64,000 nt of DNA from Mesostigma viride (taxonomy: Eukaryota > Streptophyta > Mesostigmatophyceae > Mesostigmatales > Mesostigmataceae), in NCBI GenBank assembly GCA_009746045.1, contig RPFO01000034.1, positions 3,208,181 to 3,272,180 of the forward strand, written 5' to 3'. The notes beneath the pieces are model-generated. The model was not told where the DNA came from and did not search any database. It worked only from the letters and a program-made list of their open reading frames with translations. The first letter of the stretch is position 1, and each line of letters starts with the position of its first letter. The position numbers and the translations under genes were made by a program. Positions 22,657-33,976 of the stretch are shown one piece after another.

Positions 22657-23690
22657 TTGAGTTTTCACCAGGGATGATGTTCTCCGTGGAAGGCCGGCAG
22701 TCCCTTGCCCAGTTAGTTAAGCGCGCCACGTCCATCCCGACCCCATTGTCGCTCACAATGATGTGTACCTTCTGATAGTCATCATCAAGTCTTAACTGCG
22801 CGCGGGGCGGGGCAAGCAGCAAAAGAGGAGGATGTCAACCAGTGACAATGGGGAAATAGTATAATACAATAGATTGGAAGGTCCAGGGTCCCCAGCGAGT
22901 ATGAGCACGGCTCGTGGCATGTTTGTGAACATTTCTCGTTCTGCTCCACCATCACAAGTGCAGCGCCCAGCAAAACAGAGCTACCAGCTGGAGCAGTTCT
23001 TTCCAGGGCGATGTATATCCAATCAACTGGGCCAACGCTGCTCTGAGGAAACACTTCAAATCTCACTACGTCATAGTGCGGCTAAGGGGTGAGAGGGTGA
23101 GGGGTTGGGGACGGGGCTTACCGGCCGGTGGGTGGGTAACCGAACATAACTTTACTGACATATTCTTAAAAAAAACTAGAAAAAAGTCCGCATGATATCA
23201 GCGCAAGTGCAGAAAGAAACACAGTCAGGCTTTGGTTTGTGAAAGCAGTATGTAACAGCACATGTCTGATGTGGTTGGCTGTCACCCTTGGCGTACAAGA
23301 GCGCCTGGAACGAGTTTTCGATGGGCTCCGCCAACACCAGATGCTCCACACGCATGCCAAGGAGGGCTGGTTGGGAGGATAATTATCTGGTATCGCTATA
23401 GCGAGGATCATTATCATGCGCCTGGTGCAGAACTTCCAGGGCTGTATTGCAAGAAAGATATGTATGTATGGATTGTCTATACATGTATGATATGCTGACG
23501 AAGATAAGATGCGTAAAACGAAAACGCACAAATAAGATGCCAAGCAGACAAAGGCTTACCTTGTCAGGGCAAAGGATGGACACGGTGATTGTCTTTGGCT
23601 GGCTGTCATCCTTGGCGTACAGCAGCGCCTGGAACGCGTTGTCGATGGGCTCCGCCAACACCAGATGCTCCGCGCGCATGCCGTGGAGGG
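22657..23690 (-). CDS. GHKL ATPase core exons (SMCHD1/MORC-like)
   Basis: Two exons join in phase 0: 23690-23560 and 22795-22657. The first encodes HLVLAEPIDNAFQALLYAK, the N-box helix (E-x-x-DN-A) of GHKL ATPases that holds Mg-ATP. The second encodes HIIVSDNGVGMDVARLTNWA, the DNGxGM motif that contacts adenine; the LxNWA that follows resembles SMCHD1 more than MORC or Hsp90. The two strands around the splice (TITVSILCPDK and the KVHIIVSDNG strand) are spaced as in the family. Signals: CCCCCAG acceptor and AAG|GTAAGC for the first, CGCGCAG and CAA|GTAAGT for the second. The rest of the ATPase fold (lid, G2 box, transducer) is not found downstream, so the locus may be incomplete. Confidence 0.75.
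23266..23366 (-). pseudogene. duplicate of the GHKL N-box exon inside the next intron
   Basis: Reads GMRVEHLVLAEPIENSFQAL then LYAKGDSQP, against GMRAEHLVLAEPIDNAFQAL and LYAKDDSQP in the functional-looking exon 320 bases upstream in the gene. The AG acceptor is kept (AACCAG), but similarity stops after GDSQP and the donor AAG|GTAAGC is lost. The key DNA triplet has become ENS, which MutL-type ATPases tolerate. It is either a dead exon copy or an alternative exon with a different end. Confidence 0.7.
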
Positions 23691-24304
23691 CTGGGGGAGG
23701 GCAGAGCGCATGTTGATCCAGCAATCAAACATCATTTTAGTCCTTTATCTTACCATAAGTGCCTTCAATTACAGATGCCCCCTGCCATGACACGCGGTGC
23801 TGACTTGACACAACAGTGAGAGAAAATCCTACTTTAGCACATAACTGTCTTAGCGAGCATTTAGGATCTCACCGTGCTGCACACTGCACTATCACTGTTA
23901 TTGAACAAGGACAACCACATGCCTCCACAATCTAGGGCAACCCTCGGAAACATTGACAAGATGCCACCAGGCTGTGGCCATGGGTGACCCTCTGATGATT
24001 GTGCTTTGTTCCACAGATGTCCCATTGCGCAGATCTATTTTTCCTCTGTTGTTTACTTTTTCACATTTTAATTCTTTGTCATTCCTTACAAAGTGATTCC
24101 TTACCAAATGATTCCTTACAGTTACCAGTGATGTAAATGTGACATTAAGCTTAGCTTTCTCTTATTCACGGGTGTTACCATTGTTGGTCTTCAAAAATCA
24201 TGGTCCACATTTTAAAAGGTTCTAATTACCTCCTGGTACTCCTTTAGCTCTGGCACCCATGAAGTGTGCATACATGTGCACGAGAGCATAAGAAATAAAC
24301 TTAC

Positions 24305-26152
24305 GAGAAAGCGAACTGCGTTGAGGTGTGCACTGAAAATAATTGCATGCAGTGCCCAGTCTACATAATGAGGGAAGGCCGCGAAGCGCATCCACATAGA
24401 GGACCTTGAGAGATTGTTGCCTATCCTGCCTGCATAGCTATGGATGTGAGAGCCTATTTTGCATAGCGTGCACAGCACGGAGTGTGCAGATGGTCAGGAA
24501 ACCAGCATGTTCATCAGAACAACTCAGCCATTCCTGATGCGACCGATAGGGTAGGGAGACAGAGCGCAGTCCACGCCATGAGGGAGGGCGCAGCCTGGCT
24601 GGTTTCAATCCACTCACAAGAAAACTCAGGGGCTGCCGCGGCCTGGTGCTGGGCGAGGGGCTGGATCTTGGTGCGTTGAACTGCAGGTGATGAAGAGGGT
24701 AAAAACATGTTGGATTTGGCCTCAGGACCACGTTTAAGTAGGTAATTCCACAAGCCTAACCATGGAAGCTAGCAAGCCACTTCTTTCCTTCCCACCCTAT
24801 GTATGTGACCAACAAAGGTGCTTGTGGTGGAGTCATGAGCATATAAATTAGTAGTGTATGGGTGTACCACTACAATTACTTTTGGATCTTTTTGTTAAGA
24901 CCCTACATAACATGCACTTGTGCGCTACAGAGCCATGGATGTAAGGCGTACCTGCTGCTTTCGCACGGTTGAGCGGCTCGTGGAATAACTGGTACCGCTG
25001 CTTGTCCTCATCCTCCACAAGGCGTCGAACTAGCTCACAACGGGTGCCATCTATTGTCAGTCCCCGAGTCACGCACATCTGCTGCAGGTCACTTGTGATG
25101 ACACACGCTTGCCTCAAGAGCACATCAACCACATTTTCTAATGTGGCGTCAGAAACCTTCAAGTGCGATTCAATCAAGTACATGTCAGGCTCCTCACTCC
25201 TCAGGGCATCTCCCCTGCCGGTAGGCAGCTGCGCGATAATCAGGCGGCATAGGGCGTCAACAACGCTTGTTGTTTCCGTTATTTTCGCACGCTTGGCCTT
25301 GTCTGGAAAGGATGCCAACATGGCTTCCACATTCAGGAGGTTACCAAAAGCCCCACTGATGGCTGCAGCCAAGCGGTATGCAGGATAGGGGCTGTCCTGC
25401 GCAGGACGAGAGCATTTCTTTGAGGCTTCTGTTGCTTTTCTCGCAATCTGTCGCTCCTCTGCAAGCTTCCCCACCCACCCGTCCAGCTGCGCAGGCGTGA
25501 GTGGCTCCTCCTCAAGGGCGCCACTCTCATCCCGCTGTTCACCAGCGTCTGCCACCGACTCCCCAATCATTTGACTTCCTGCATTTGCGGCTGATTGCTT
25601 GCGCTCCCGTTCGCGAAGGGCCGGCGCCTCGGCTTCAGCTCTGGCGGAAGACCCGAATCGGTCAGGCTTTAAACTTTCTGGGTCGGCAGCACCCTGGCCT
25701 GATTTAGGGAGGTCCAATGACTTGCCTGACATTGATGTAGGGTCGCCGGGATCTTCCGGTGGGTGTGTATCAAGTGTGGCCGATATGCGATCGTCCTTCA
25801 ACAGCTTCTTGAGAATCTCTTCTTTCTGGATGCTGGACCAAAATTTTCCCAACCGCTTCTCGGCCAGCTGCTGCAGTTGAGGCTCCGTCAAAAGTCTGCC
25901 CAGTGCCTTCCAAACATACACGGCCACTCGTGGCTCTTTGAAAAGAATGTCAATGCTGTCTGGTTGTGTATTGGAATCAAAGCTAAGACCTTGCTGCTGA
26001 CAAATCTCCAGAAGCTGCTCTTCTGCGAGAAGATCGAGGGCATTAGACGCATATAGCGTCCCATCCCTGCACCACTCGCTCAAACTCCGCAGGTGAGGTT
26101 GAAGGGCATCCACCAGGAACGCTATGGTGGCATCCTGAGCTACCGTCGCCAT
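24305..26152 (-). CDS. SAP-domain N-terminal exons of the same gene
   Basis: ATG at 26152 (MATVAQDATIAFLVDALQPH). Exon 1 is 26152-24952 (400 codons, ends phase 1 at GCAG|GTACGC). Exon 2 is 24680-24618 (QRTKIQPLAQHQAAAAPEF, phase 1 to 1). Exon 3 is 24429-24305 (WMRFAAFPHYVDWALHAIIF, phase 1 to 0). Near the end of exon 1 a SAP motif is clear: SDLQQMCVTRGLTIDGTRCE then LVRRL, a helix-turn-helix that binds scaffold-type DNA. The middle is acidic and Ser/Pro-rich, with helical segments before it. Exon 3's phase does not match the ATPase exon acceptor (needs phase 1), so a small exon between 24304 and 23691 is probably missed, or this is a separate gene. I infer one DNA-binding chromatin ATPase. 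Confidence 0.65.
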
Positions 26153-27203
26153 ATTTAAATCCAGCGGCTAACACCGGGACACTTACTATCGCTACAGCAC
26201 GGTTCCAAATATTGTGCCCGAGTTACCCCTGGTTAATAACAACAGAAACGCAGCAGCGGCCTAACTTCAACATCACGCGATTGGGTATGCTGGGGGCGTG
26301 GCCCTCGGTAGTTCCAGACTACGCTGGAGACATGCGACGATTACACGGCCTTAGCGCCGTTGGCCTAAACCGCCTTTGCAGGGGAGAAAAACACGGTAAT
26401 GTGTCTCTTTGAAGGCATTTTGGGGCGCCTGTAAGCATGCAGCTGCATTCTGGCATATTCTAATGCCGCGAAACGACCGTGAGACGGCCCGAATTCTGCC
26501 AATCGCAGGCTTAGGACATGCATTGCAGGATACACATCGTTCGTCTGGACCTTTCCACATGTATACGCACGTATCATGACCGACGTCGTCTGGGGTTTCC
26601 TTCATTTCCAGCGCCTACCCCAGGTCTGCTGTTTTCGTAATGACGGCATCCTGACCATTCTTTACTTTCTAGTAAATGCATGCCATTGTTAGCAATCGAG
26701 CCCCGCGTTTTCAGTAGAAAACGTCGCAGACGTAAGCTATACATCATAACCAGGACAGGATAATAGTACTAAGAGCCAAATGAACGCTGTCGTTCTAAAG
26801 CTTCTGTCACCGTAGGACTGGCCGGTTCGCTCTGTAGTGGACTACGTAAGATAGTTGTGGCTGTCGTGGATGTCAGCATGCATAGTTTTGCGTCTTTCAC
26901 TCTCGCCAAATCGAAATGTCAGCCAGGCCCCGGGGAAGAGACTTGCATGACAATACACTTTAGGATAACGCTGTGCATCGTGGTTCGTGAATTGCATGCC
27001 ACCGTTGCTCCATTACTCCTGAGTTGCGGGGTGAACTATTTTATCCAACCATGATAAACCGGTTATTAGCCCAACCCTGGCCCAACTGTATCTTACGTCA
27101 TTACGAGATAATGTTGTTGTACGCGAGCGTGACGCAACTCACGCAAGACGCTCGCGCTCGCCAAGCTCGCGCTCGCGACCTCGCGTGCGAAGCGTGCGAG
27201 GGT
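26153..27203. other. upstream region of the SAP gene; no other gene seen
   Basis: Contains the presumed promoter of the minus-strand gene. No clear TATA box stands out. Short ORFs at 26351-26605 and 27024-27481 look like chance. GCTCGC-rich sequence at 27120-27200 borders the next element. Confidence 0.4.
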
Positions 27204-27213
27204 TCACGAGTCA
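27204..27213. repeat. 10-bp flanking direct repeat (left), TCACGAGTCA
   Basis: TCACGAGTCA occurs here and again at 33721-33730, immediately outside the inverted arms of the 6.5-kb element. A 9-11 bp target duplication would fit Mutator-like or foldback elements. Confidence 0.6.
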
Positions 27214-27962
27214 AGACACGGGATTTCTTATTCCGGCGCCCAATGGCCTCCAGGACAGGCGCGCCGCGCCAGACTCGCCCGCGTTTGGGCTTTGGGCGTC
27301 TTGGAATTTGGCTTTGGGCGTCTTGGAAGTTGGCTTTGGGCGTTTGCTCTTTTGGCAGATTTCTACACTACACTGGTACTACGTAAAAAAGCACAGACTG
27401 GTGCGGCGTAACATTTTTAAACTTGGTAAAATTACCGCCGCACAGCCAGCCAGAACTGGACAAGGTGATGGCCGCAAGTAGTCGTTGCTGGGCTATCGTA
27501 TTTGTAGCATGGGGCGTTTCACCGAGTCTACGGTTAGCATGATGGGGAGGATTCCTAACCTTCATTATGTGGGTTAAGTAGGGGTGCTCATAGTGGCCGG
27601 TTTCCCTCGCTTCCTTGTAAACCAGGCTCTGCGTCAAGATCACAGACGACCGGGTAAGTAGTTGTTCCAGTCTGTTCTAGTTTGTATGACCGGCCTGCTA
27701 TTAGGCGTTCTTGTTATTGTCGTTCATCATCGCCGTGACCGTCGTGGCCAGCAGCGTGCTTTTTTTACATACCGGATGGTGTCGACTTGTTTATTGATAG
27801 CGCATTGGTGAATATCGCTGCATGGAGGAATATCGGCTACAACCACTACCCGCGGGAAAGTGCTGGCTCCAATGTTCTTTTTGTATGCAGGATGACGGCA
27901 CTGCCAAGCCGGAGACGAATATGACGCTCGTTATAATGCCAGTCATTCAGACCGACTGCGCG

Positions 27963-28727
27963 ACTGGTTGTGGGATAGCAGTTCTTGGTTGTGGGATGTG
28001 TTCCTGGTTGTGGGATGCACGTTCCATGTGTTGCTGGTTGTGGGATACTTGTTCCTGGTTGTGGGATAGTCGTTCCTGGTTGTGGGATACTTGTTCCTGG
28101 TTGTGGGAAACACGTTCCTGGTTGTGGGATACTTGTTCCTGGTTGTGGGAAACTTGTTCGTGGTTGTGGGAAACACGTTCCTGGTTGTGGGATACTTGTT
28201 CCTGGTTGTGGGAAACACGTTCCTGGTTGTGGGATACTTGTCCCTGGTTGTGGGATACTTGTTCCTGGTTGTGGGATACTTGTTCCTGGTTGTGGGAAAC
28301 ACGTTCCTGGTTGTGGGATACACGTTCCTGGTTGTGGGAAACACGTTCCTGGTTGTGGGAAACACGTTCCTGGTTGTGGGATAGTCGAACCTAGTTGTGG
28401 GATACACGTTCCTGGTTGTGGGATGCCTATTCCTGGTTGTGGGATACTTGTTCCTGGTTGTGGGATACTTGTTCCTGGTTGTGGGAAACACGTTCCTGGT
28501 TGTGGGATACTTGTCCCTGGTTGTGGGAAACACGTTCCTGGTTGTGGGAAACACGTTCCTGGTTGTGGGAAACACGTTCCTGGTTGTGGGAAACACGTTC
28601 CTGGTTGTGGGAAACACGTTCCTGGTTGTGGGAAACACGTTCCTGGTTGTGGGATACACGTTCCTGGTTGTGGGATACACGTTCCTGGTTGTGGGATAGT
28701 CGAGCCTAGTTGTGGGATGTGTTCCTG
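27963..28727. repeat. 21-bp minisatellite, left arm (about 36 units)
   Basis: Unit of the form TTCCTGGTTGTGGGAAACACG with variants GATACTTG, GATACACG and GATAGTCG at the end. Because 21 is a multiple of 3 the array is open in several frames (for example VPGCGI repeats), but there is no evidence these are proteins. Confidence 0.95.
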
Positions 28728-28739
28728 GTCCAAATATAA

Positions 28740-29519
28740 AGGGGCACGGGAATTAGCGATAGCAGAGGGGGCTCGGGAATAACGTTAGCAGAGGGGCACG
28801 GGCACTAACGTTAGTGAAGGGGCACGGGCACTAACGTTAGCAGAGGGGGCTGGGCACTAACGTTAGTAAAGGGGCACGGGCACTAACGTTAGCAGAGGGG
28901 GCTGGGCACTATCGTTAGTAAAGGGGCACGGGCACTAACGATAGCAGAGGGGGCTGGGCACTAACGTTAGTAAAGGGGCGCGGGCACTAACATTAGCAGA
29001 GGGGGCTGGGCACTAACGTTAGTAAAGGGGCACGGGCACTAACGATAGCAGAGGGGGTGTGGGAATTAAAGTTTATTAGCATAGGGGGGAAATAATTATA
29101 GTAGAGGGGGGGGCACTAACGTTAGCAGAGGGGCACGAGCACTAACGTTAGTAGAGGGGGATGGGCACTAACGTTAGTAAAGGGGCACGGGCACTAACGA
29201 TAGCAGAGGGGGTGTGGGAATTAAAGTTTATCAGCAGAGGGGGGAAATAATTATAGTAGAGGGGGGGGGCACTAACGTTAGCAGAGGGGCACGAGCACTA
29301 ACGTTAGTAAAGGGGCGCGGGCACTAACGTTAGCAGAGGGGGCTAGGTAATAACGTTAGTGAAGGGGGGTGGGCATTAACGATAGCAGGGGGGGGGAGGG
29401 CACTTACGTTAGCAGAGGGGTGTGGGAACTAATGTTAGCAAAGGAGGGGGGGGCACTAACGTTAGCAGAGGGGGCTGGGCACTAACGTTAGCAGAGGGGG
29501 TGTGGGAATTAACGTTAGG
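28740..29519. repeat. about 22-28 bp degenerate repeat with CTAACGTTAG cores
   Basis: More than 25 units alternating GGGCACTAACGTTAG with AGAGGGG or AAAGGGG. The CTAACGTTAG palindrome recurs in nearly every unit. It starts inside the left arm and continues into the element interior; only its first few units are mirrored in the right arm (31869-31950). Confidence 0.85.
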
Positions 29520-29520
29520 G

Positions 29521-29978
29521 CCACGCACTGCCGGCAGTTACCACTCCCTGTGATGATTGCATGGATGGCTTGTGGGCTCTGGCATGGGGTAGCACTGCCG
29601 GCAGTTACCACTCCTTGTGATGACTGCATGTCCCCGGCTTGTGTGTTCTTGCATGGGGTGGCACTGCCGGCAGTTACCACTCCTTGTGATGACTGCATGT
29701 CCCCTTGACGCAAGGACGGCTTGTGGGGTCTTGCATGGCGTGGCACTGCCGGCAGTCACCACTCCTTGTGATGACTGCATGTCCCCGGCTTGTGTGTTCT
29801 TGCATGGGGTGGCATTGCCGGCAGTCACCACTCCTTGTGATGACTGCATGTCCCCGGCTTGTGTGTTCTTGCATGGGGTGGCACTGCCGGCAGTTACCAC
29901 TCCTTGTGATGACTGCATGTCCCCTTTATGCAAGGACGGCTTGTGGGGTCTTGCATGGGGTGGCACTGCCGGCAGAGG
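29521..29978. repeat. 68/69- and 83-bp tandem repeat with higher-order period
   Basis: The landmark GCCGGCAG occurs near 29529, 29597, 29666, 29749, 29817, 29886 and 29970. Spacing is about 68-69-83-68-69-84, so units form a three-unit higher-order repeat; the longer unit holds about 14 extra bases (ATGCAAGGACGG-like). Immediately followed by seven more 21-bp minisatellite units (29979-30135). Confidence 0.85.
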
Positions 29979-30344
29979 ATACTTGTTCCTGGTTGTGGGA
30001 TACACGTTCCTAGTTGTGGGATAGTCGTTCCTGGTTGTGGGATACTTGTTCCTGGTGGTGGGAAACACGTTCCTGCTTGTGGGATACTCGTTCCTGGTTG
30101 TGGGATGCACGTTCCTGGTTGTGGGATACTTGTTCCTTCACATGTTCGCCGTTATTCCTCCATGCAGTTATTCCTACACGCACATCAAGATAGAGCTATT
30201 AAATATTTCCTTGTACATCCAATGATGCTACGTCTTGGCTATGCTCACATTACTTGCCCACGCTCCTTGTTATGATAAGCTCACATGGGTCTCATTGCAC
30301 CCACAGATCTTGCAGGATCGTTTAGCGTGTCCGATTGCAGCTGT

Positions 30345-30550
30345 GGCATTAATTAATTAATTAATTAATTAATTAATTAGACTCGTGCTCCCGTTTGGGA
30401 GTCACGCAGCTGTGGCATGCCTCTAGCATGAAGGAGAAAGGGGGTCTCTGACCTTCCTTCCTGTTGTGCAAACTAAGGGATGAAAGGCAGTTCGGGCTCC
30501 GTGACTCCCCAACGGGAGCACGAGTCTAATTAATTAATTAATTAATTACC
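30345..30550. repeat. short inverted-repeat element inside TTAA repeats
   Basis: AGACTCGTGCTCCCGTTTGG (30380-30399) and its inverse (about 30500-30524, ending ACGGGAGCACGAGTCT) face each other within TTAATTAA runs. Related copies lie at about 38278-38372 and 40140-40262. The preceding 30215-30345 (TGCTACGTCTTGGCTATGCT...) is shared with 38140-38258. It behaves like a small MITE family targeting TTAA-rich sites. Confidence 0.7.
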
Positions 30551-31868
30551 CACCTACCTGACCTACCTATCAAGTTCTAACTAGCTCACTAGCTAACTAA
30601 CTGACTAACTATTTTAACTAAGTAAGTACTAACTAACTACTAACTAAACAACCCCCGTTGCTCTGCCGAACTAAGTAGATGCCCTTCGATTAAAACGCAC
30701 AAATCGTGAATGATGCAAGCTACCGTGCCGACGCACAATTGATTCTTGCCCCCCTACGCGTCTAAATCTTGTATTGTTGTCAGTTGTAACAGAATAAAAT
30801 GGTGGCCTCTGCTCCACTAAATGCACAGATCTTTTACCTCCTGTCATTAAAGACAGAACGGACTTATCAAACCCCAAGAGACAGGGGAGATTCCTAGCAC
30901 TCTCCAGGAATCGTAGAGGGTGGTCGTTTCCCGTCTAGAGGCCATTCCTACGAGACGGTACTTACGCGATAGAGAGCGGTGGTCCCCTTTTGGTCGGGCG
31001 TCTCTCTGCTTGTTCATACAGACACAAGACTTCCTGTCTATCGGATATGGCTGTCCAATAACAGGGCCTGAAGTGAGCATGTTTGGTTATTAGAAATAAC
31101 TTCACATAATTGGGGGTATCCGCCTGATGGCTATGGTGACAAACAGGCAAAGCTTATGTCCCCGCCGACACAGAGGAGTCCAACGCAATCCTACAGGTCT
31201 TAGCCAATCAGAACACAGATGAACCGGTAAGGTTCTCTCTCTATATGCCTTACACCCCTAACTTACGAAAGATACTAACTGACATCAGTCAGATTACACA
31301 TAGATTCCAAGGTACTGTCCCGTACCGTCCAGGGCCCAACACAAAGGACCATCAAAAGGGCACTCCGCATATAAGTCCCCAAAAGTCAAGCCAGGCCAGG
31401 AATCATTACACTTTGGCCGTACAAAAGACTCAGCCATTTACACTGAACGTTGAACTCCAAGTTCACGTCCACTTGGATGTAACAGTATACACACTGTCAG
31501 AAAATACTGTTACATCAGTAAGCGCTCAACGTGCATGGGGCTACTAGCTGCCCAAATATGAGATTCCACGGACAACACCGAAAATGAGAAACCACAGTAG
31601 CTACCAGCAAGTTACGAACACAGGACCTCCCTAAATCTAGTATCAAGTAACGTTATTTCCCCGTTTCGACGAACTTGGTCCATTCACATTTATAGTAGCG
31701 GTGAATTAATTGTCACACCTTGCTCAGGCAAAGTGCGCCAAGTCCTACAGCATGTCTCCCCATATCATTCACTTAAATAAGGAAGGGAAATGTAAAGCCA
31801 TGCATCGTGAAGCCGTATGAAAGGGCATAACCACCCAAATAATCAAGTTGGTACGTATAGTGTCAACC
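30551..31868. other. foldback-element interior, no gene recognised
   Basis: Starts with CTAACTAACT-type sequence, then ordinary sequence with ORFs of at most about 100 codons (one at 31245-31547, Thr/Gln-rich, unlikely to be real). No transposase motif was found. Confidence 0.5.
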
Positions 31869-31965
31869 CCCTCTGCTAACGTTAGTGCCCGTGCCCCTCT
31901 GCTAACGTTATTCCCGAGCCCCCTCTGCTATCGCTAATTCCCGTGCACCTTTATATTTGGACCAG

Positions 31966-32975
31966 GAACACATCCCACAACTAGGCTCGACTATCCCACA
32001 ACCAGGAACGTGTTTCCCACAACCAGGAACGTGTTTCCCACAAGCAGGAACGACTATCCCACAACCAGGAACAAGTATCCCACAACCATGAACGTGTTTC
32101 CCACAACCAGGAACAAGTATCCCACAACCAGGAACGTGTTTCCCACAACCAGGAACAAGTATCCCACAACCAGGAACGTGTATCCCACAACCAGGAACGT
32201 GTTTCCCACAACCAGGAACGTGTTTCCCACAACCAGGAACGTGTATCCCACAACCAGGAACGTGTTTCCCACAACCAGGAACGTGTATCCCACAACCAGG
32301 AACGACTATCCCACAACCAGGAACAAGTATCCCACAACCAGGAACGTGTTTCCCACAACCAGGAACGACTATCCCACAACTAGGAACGTGTTTCCCACAA
32401 CCAGGAACAAGTATCCCACAACCAGGAACGTGTATCCCACAACTAGGTTCGACTATCCCACAACCAGGAACGTGTTTCCCACAACCAGGAACGTGTTTCC
32501 CACGACCAGGAACGTGTTTCCCACAACCAGGAACAAGTATCCCACAACCAGGAACGTGTTTCCCACAACCAGGAACGTGTTTCCCACAACCAGGAACGTG
32601 TATCCCACAACCAGGAACGTGTTTCCCACAACCAGGAACAAGTATCCCACAACCAGGAACGTGTTTCCCACAACCAGGAACATGTTTCCCACAACCAAGA
32701 ACGACTATCCCACAACCAGGAACAAGTATCCCACAACCAGGAACGTGTTTCCCACAACCAGGAACGTGTTTCCCACAACCAGGAACGTGTATCCCACAAC
32801 CAGGAACGACTATCCCACAACCAGGAACAAGTATCCCACAACCAGGAACAAGTATCCCACAACCAGGAACGACTATCCCACAACCAGGAACGTGTATCCC
32901 ACAACCAGGAACGTGTTTCCCACAACCAGCAACAAGTATCCCACAACCAGGAACGTGTATCCCACAACCAGTCGC
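31966..32975. repeat. 21-bp minisatellite, right arm (about 48 units, inverted)
   Basis: Reverse complement of the left-arm array (CCCACAACCAGGAACGTGTTT units). It has about 12 more units than the left arm, so arms have expanded or contracted independently. Confidence 0.95.
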
Positions 32976-33720
32976 GCAGTCGGTCTGAATGACTGGCATT
33001 ATAACGAGCGTCATATTCGTCTCCGGCTTGGCAGTGCCGTCATCCTGCATACAAAAAGAACATTGGAGCCAGCACTTTCCCGCGGGTTGTAGCCGATATT
33101 CCTCCATGCAGCGATATTCACCAATGTGATGCGCTATCAATAAACAAATCGACACCATCCGGTATGTAAAAAAAGCACGCTGCTGGCCACGACGGTCACG
33201 GCGATGATGAACGACAATAACAAGAACGCCTAATAGCAGGCGTCATACAAACTAGAACGGACTGGAACAACTACTTACCCGGTCGTCTGTGATCTTGACG
33301 CAGAGCCTGGTTTACAAGGAAGCGAGGGAAACCGGCCACTATGAGCACCCCTACTTAACCCACATAATGAAGGTTAGGAATCCTCCCCATCATGCTAACC
33401 GTAGACTCGGTGAAACGCCCCATGCTACAAATACGATAGCCCAGCAACGACTACTTGCGGCCATCACCTTGTCCAGTTCTGGCTGGCTGTGCGGCGGTAA
33501 TTTTACCAAGTTTAAAAATGTTACGCCGCACCAGTCTGTGCTTTTTTACGTAGTACCAGTGTAGTGTAGAAATCTGCCAAAAGAGCAAACGCCCAAAGCC
33601 AACTTCCAAGACGCCCAAAGCCAAATTCCAAGACGCCCAAAGCCCAAACGCGGGCGAGTCTGGCGCGGCGCGCCTGTCCTGGAGGCCATTGGGCGCCGGA
33701 ATAAGAAATCCCGGCGCTAG

Positions 33721-33730
33721 TCACGAGTCA
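33721..33730. repeat. 10-bp flanking direct repeat (right), TCACGAGTCA
   Basis: Exact match to 27204-27213, immediately after the right arm. Confidence 0.6.
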
Positions 33731-33752
33731 CGACGCTGGGATCATTAATGTT

Positions 33753-33976
33753 ATCAGGCGGAGCCAATTTTCGGAAGAACCGTTAGGTTCGCCAGAATTG
33801 GCGAAGCTTATAAGGCCGTACACGTGAGAAAACATACAGTAGGAATAGATAGGAATAGGGGATGAAAATCCGTCAATCCATCCATCCATACATACATACA
33901 TACATACATACATCCACCGAATTTGTCCCGAATTTGCAAGCAGAAGGGTGAGGTTCTTCCGAAAATTGGCTCCGCC
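33753..33976. mobile_element. 220-bp MITE-like element
   Basis: Terminal inverted repeats of about 25 bp: GGCGGAGCCAATTTTCGGAA from about 33753 and its complement ending near 33976. The inside holds a CATA microsatellite (about 33885-33912). No coding capacity and no clear target duplication. Confidence 0.65.

Larger units (their letters stand above)
27214..33720. mobile_element. foldback-like element with long minisatellite-bearing inverted arms
   Basis: Left arm about 27219-28813 and right arm about 31869-33713 are inverted copies: the CGGGATTTCTTATTCCGGCG end, a GC-rich stretch with GGGCGTCTTGG repeats, a unique block, a 21-bp minisatellite, and a block ending CGTTAGCAGAGGGG. The arms differ mainly in the number of 21-bp units. 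The outermost 5-7 bases differ (AGACA left, CTAGCGC right). The 3-kb interior is repeats plus about 1.3 kb of non-coding sequence; no transposase is seen. The element would be non-autonomous. Drosophila FB and some Mutator-like elements have this build, but I cannot assign a superfamily. Confidence 0.75.

Noticed and set aside
22849-23092. Additional ATPase exon between the N-box exon and the DNG exon
   Set aside because: An open frame exists (SSVGPVDWIYIALER) but the flanking exons already join in phase 0 with correct strand spacing, and no motif supports it.
28740-29978. Regular repeats resembling a CRISPR array
   Set aside because: Units are contiguous tandem repeats with no unique spacers, in a eukaryotic context without cas genes.
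27846-33158. ORFs of 240-416 codons with VPGCGI, WLWDTRS or FPTTRNV peptide repeats
   Set aside because: They are frames of the 21-bp minisatellite on both strands and in both arms of the foldback element.
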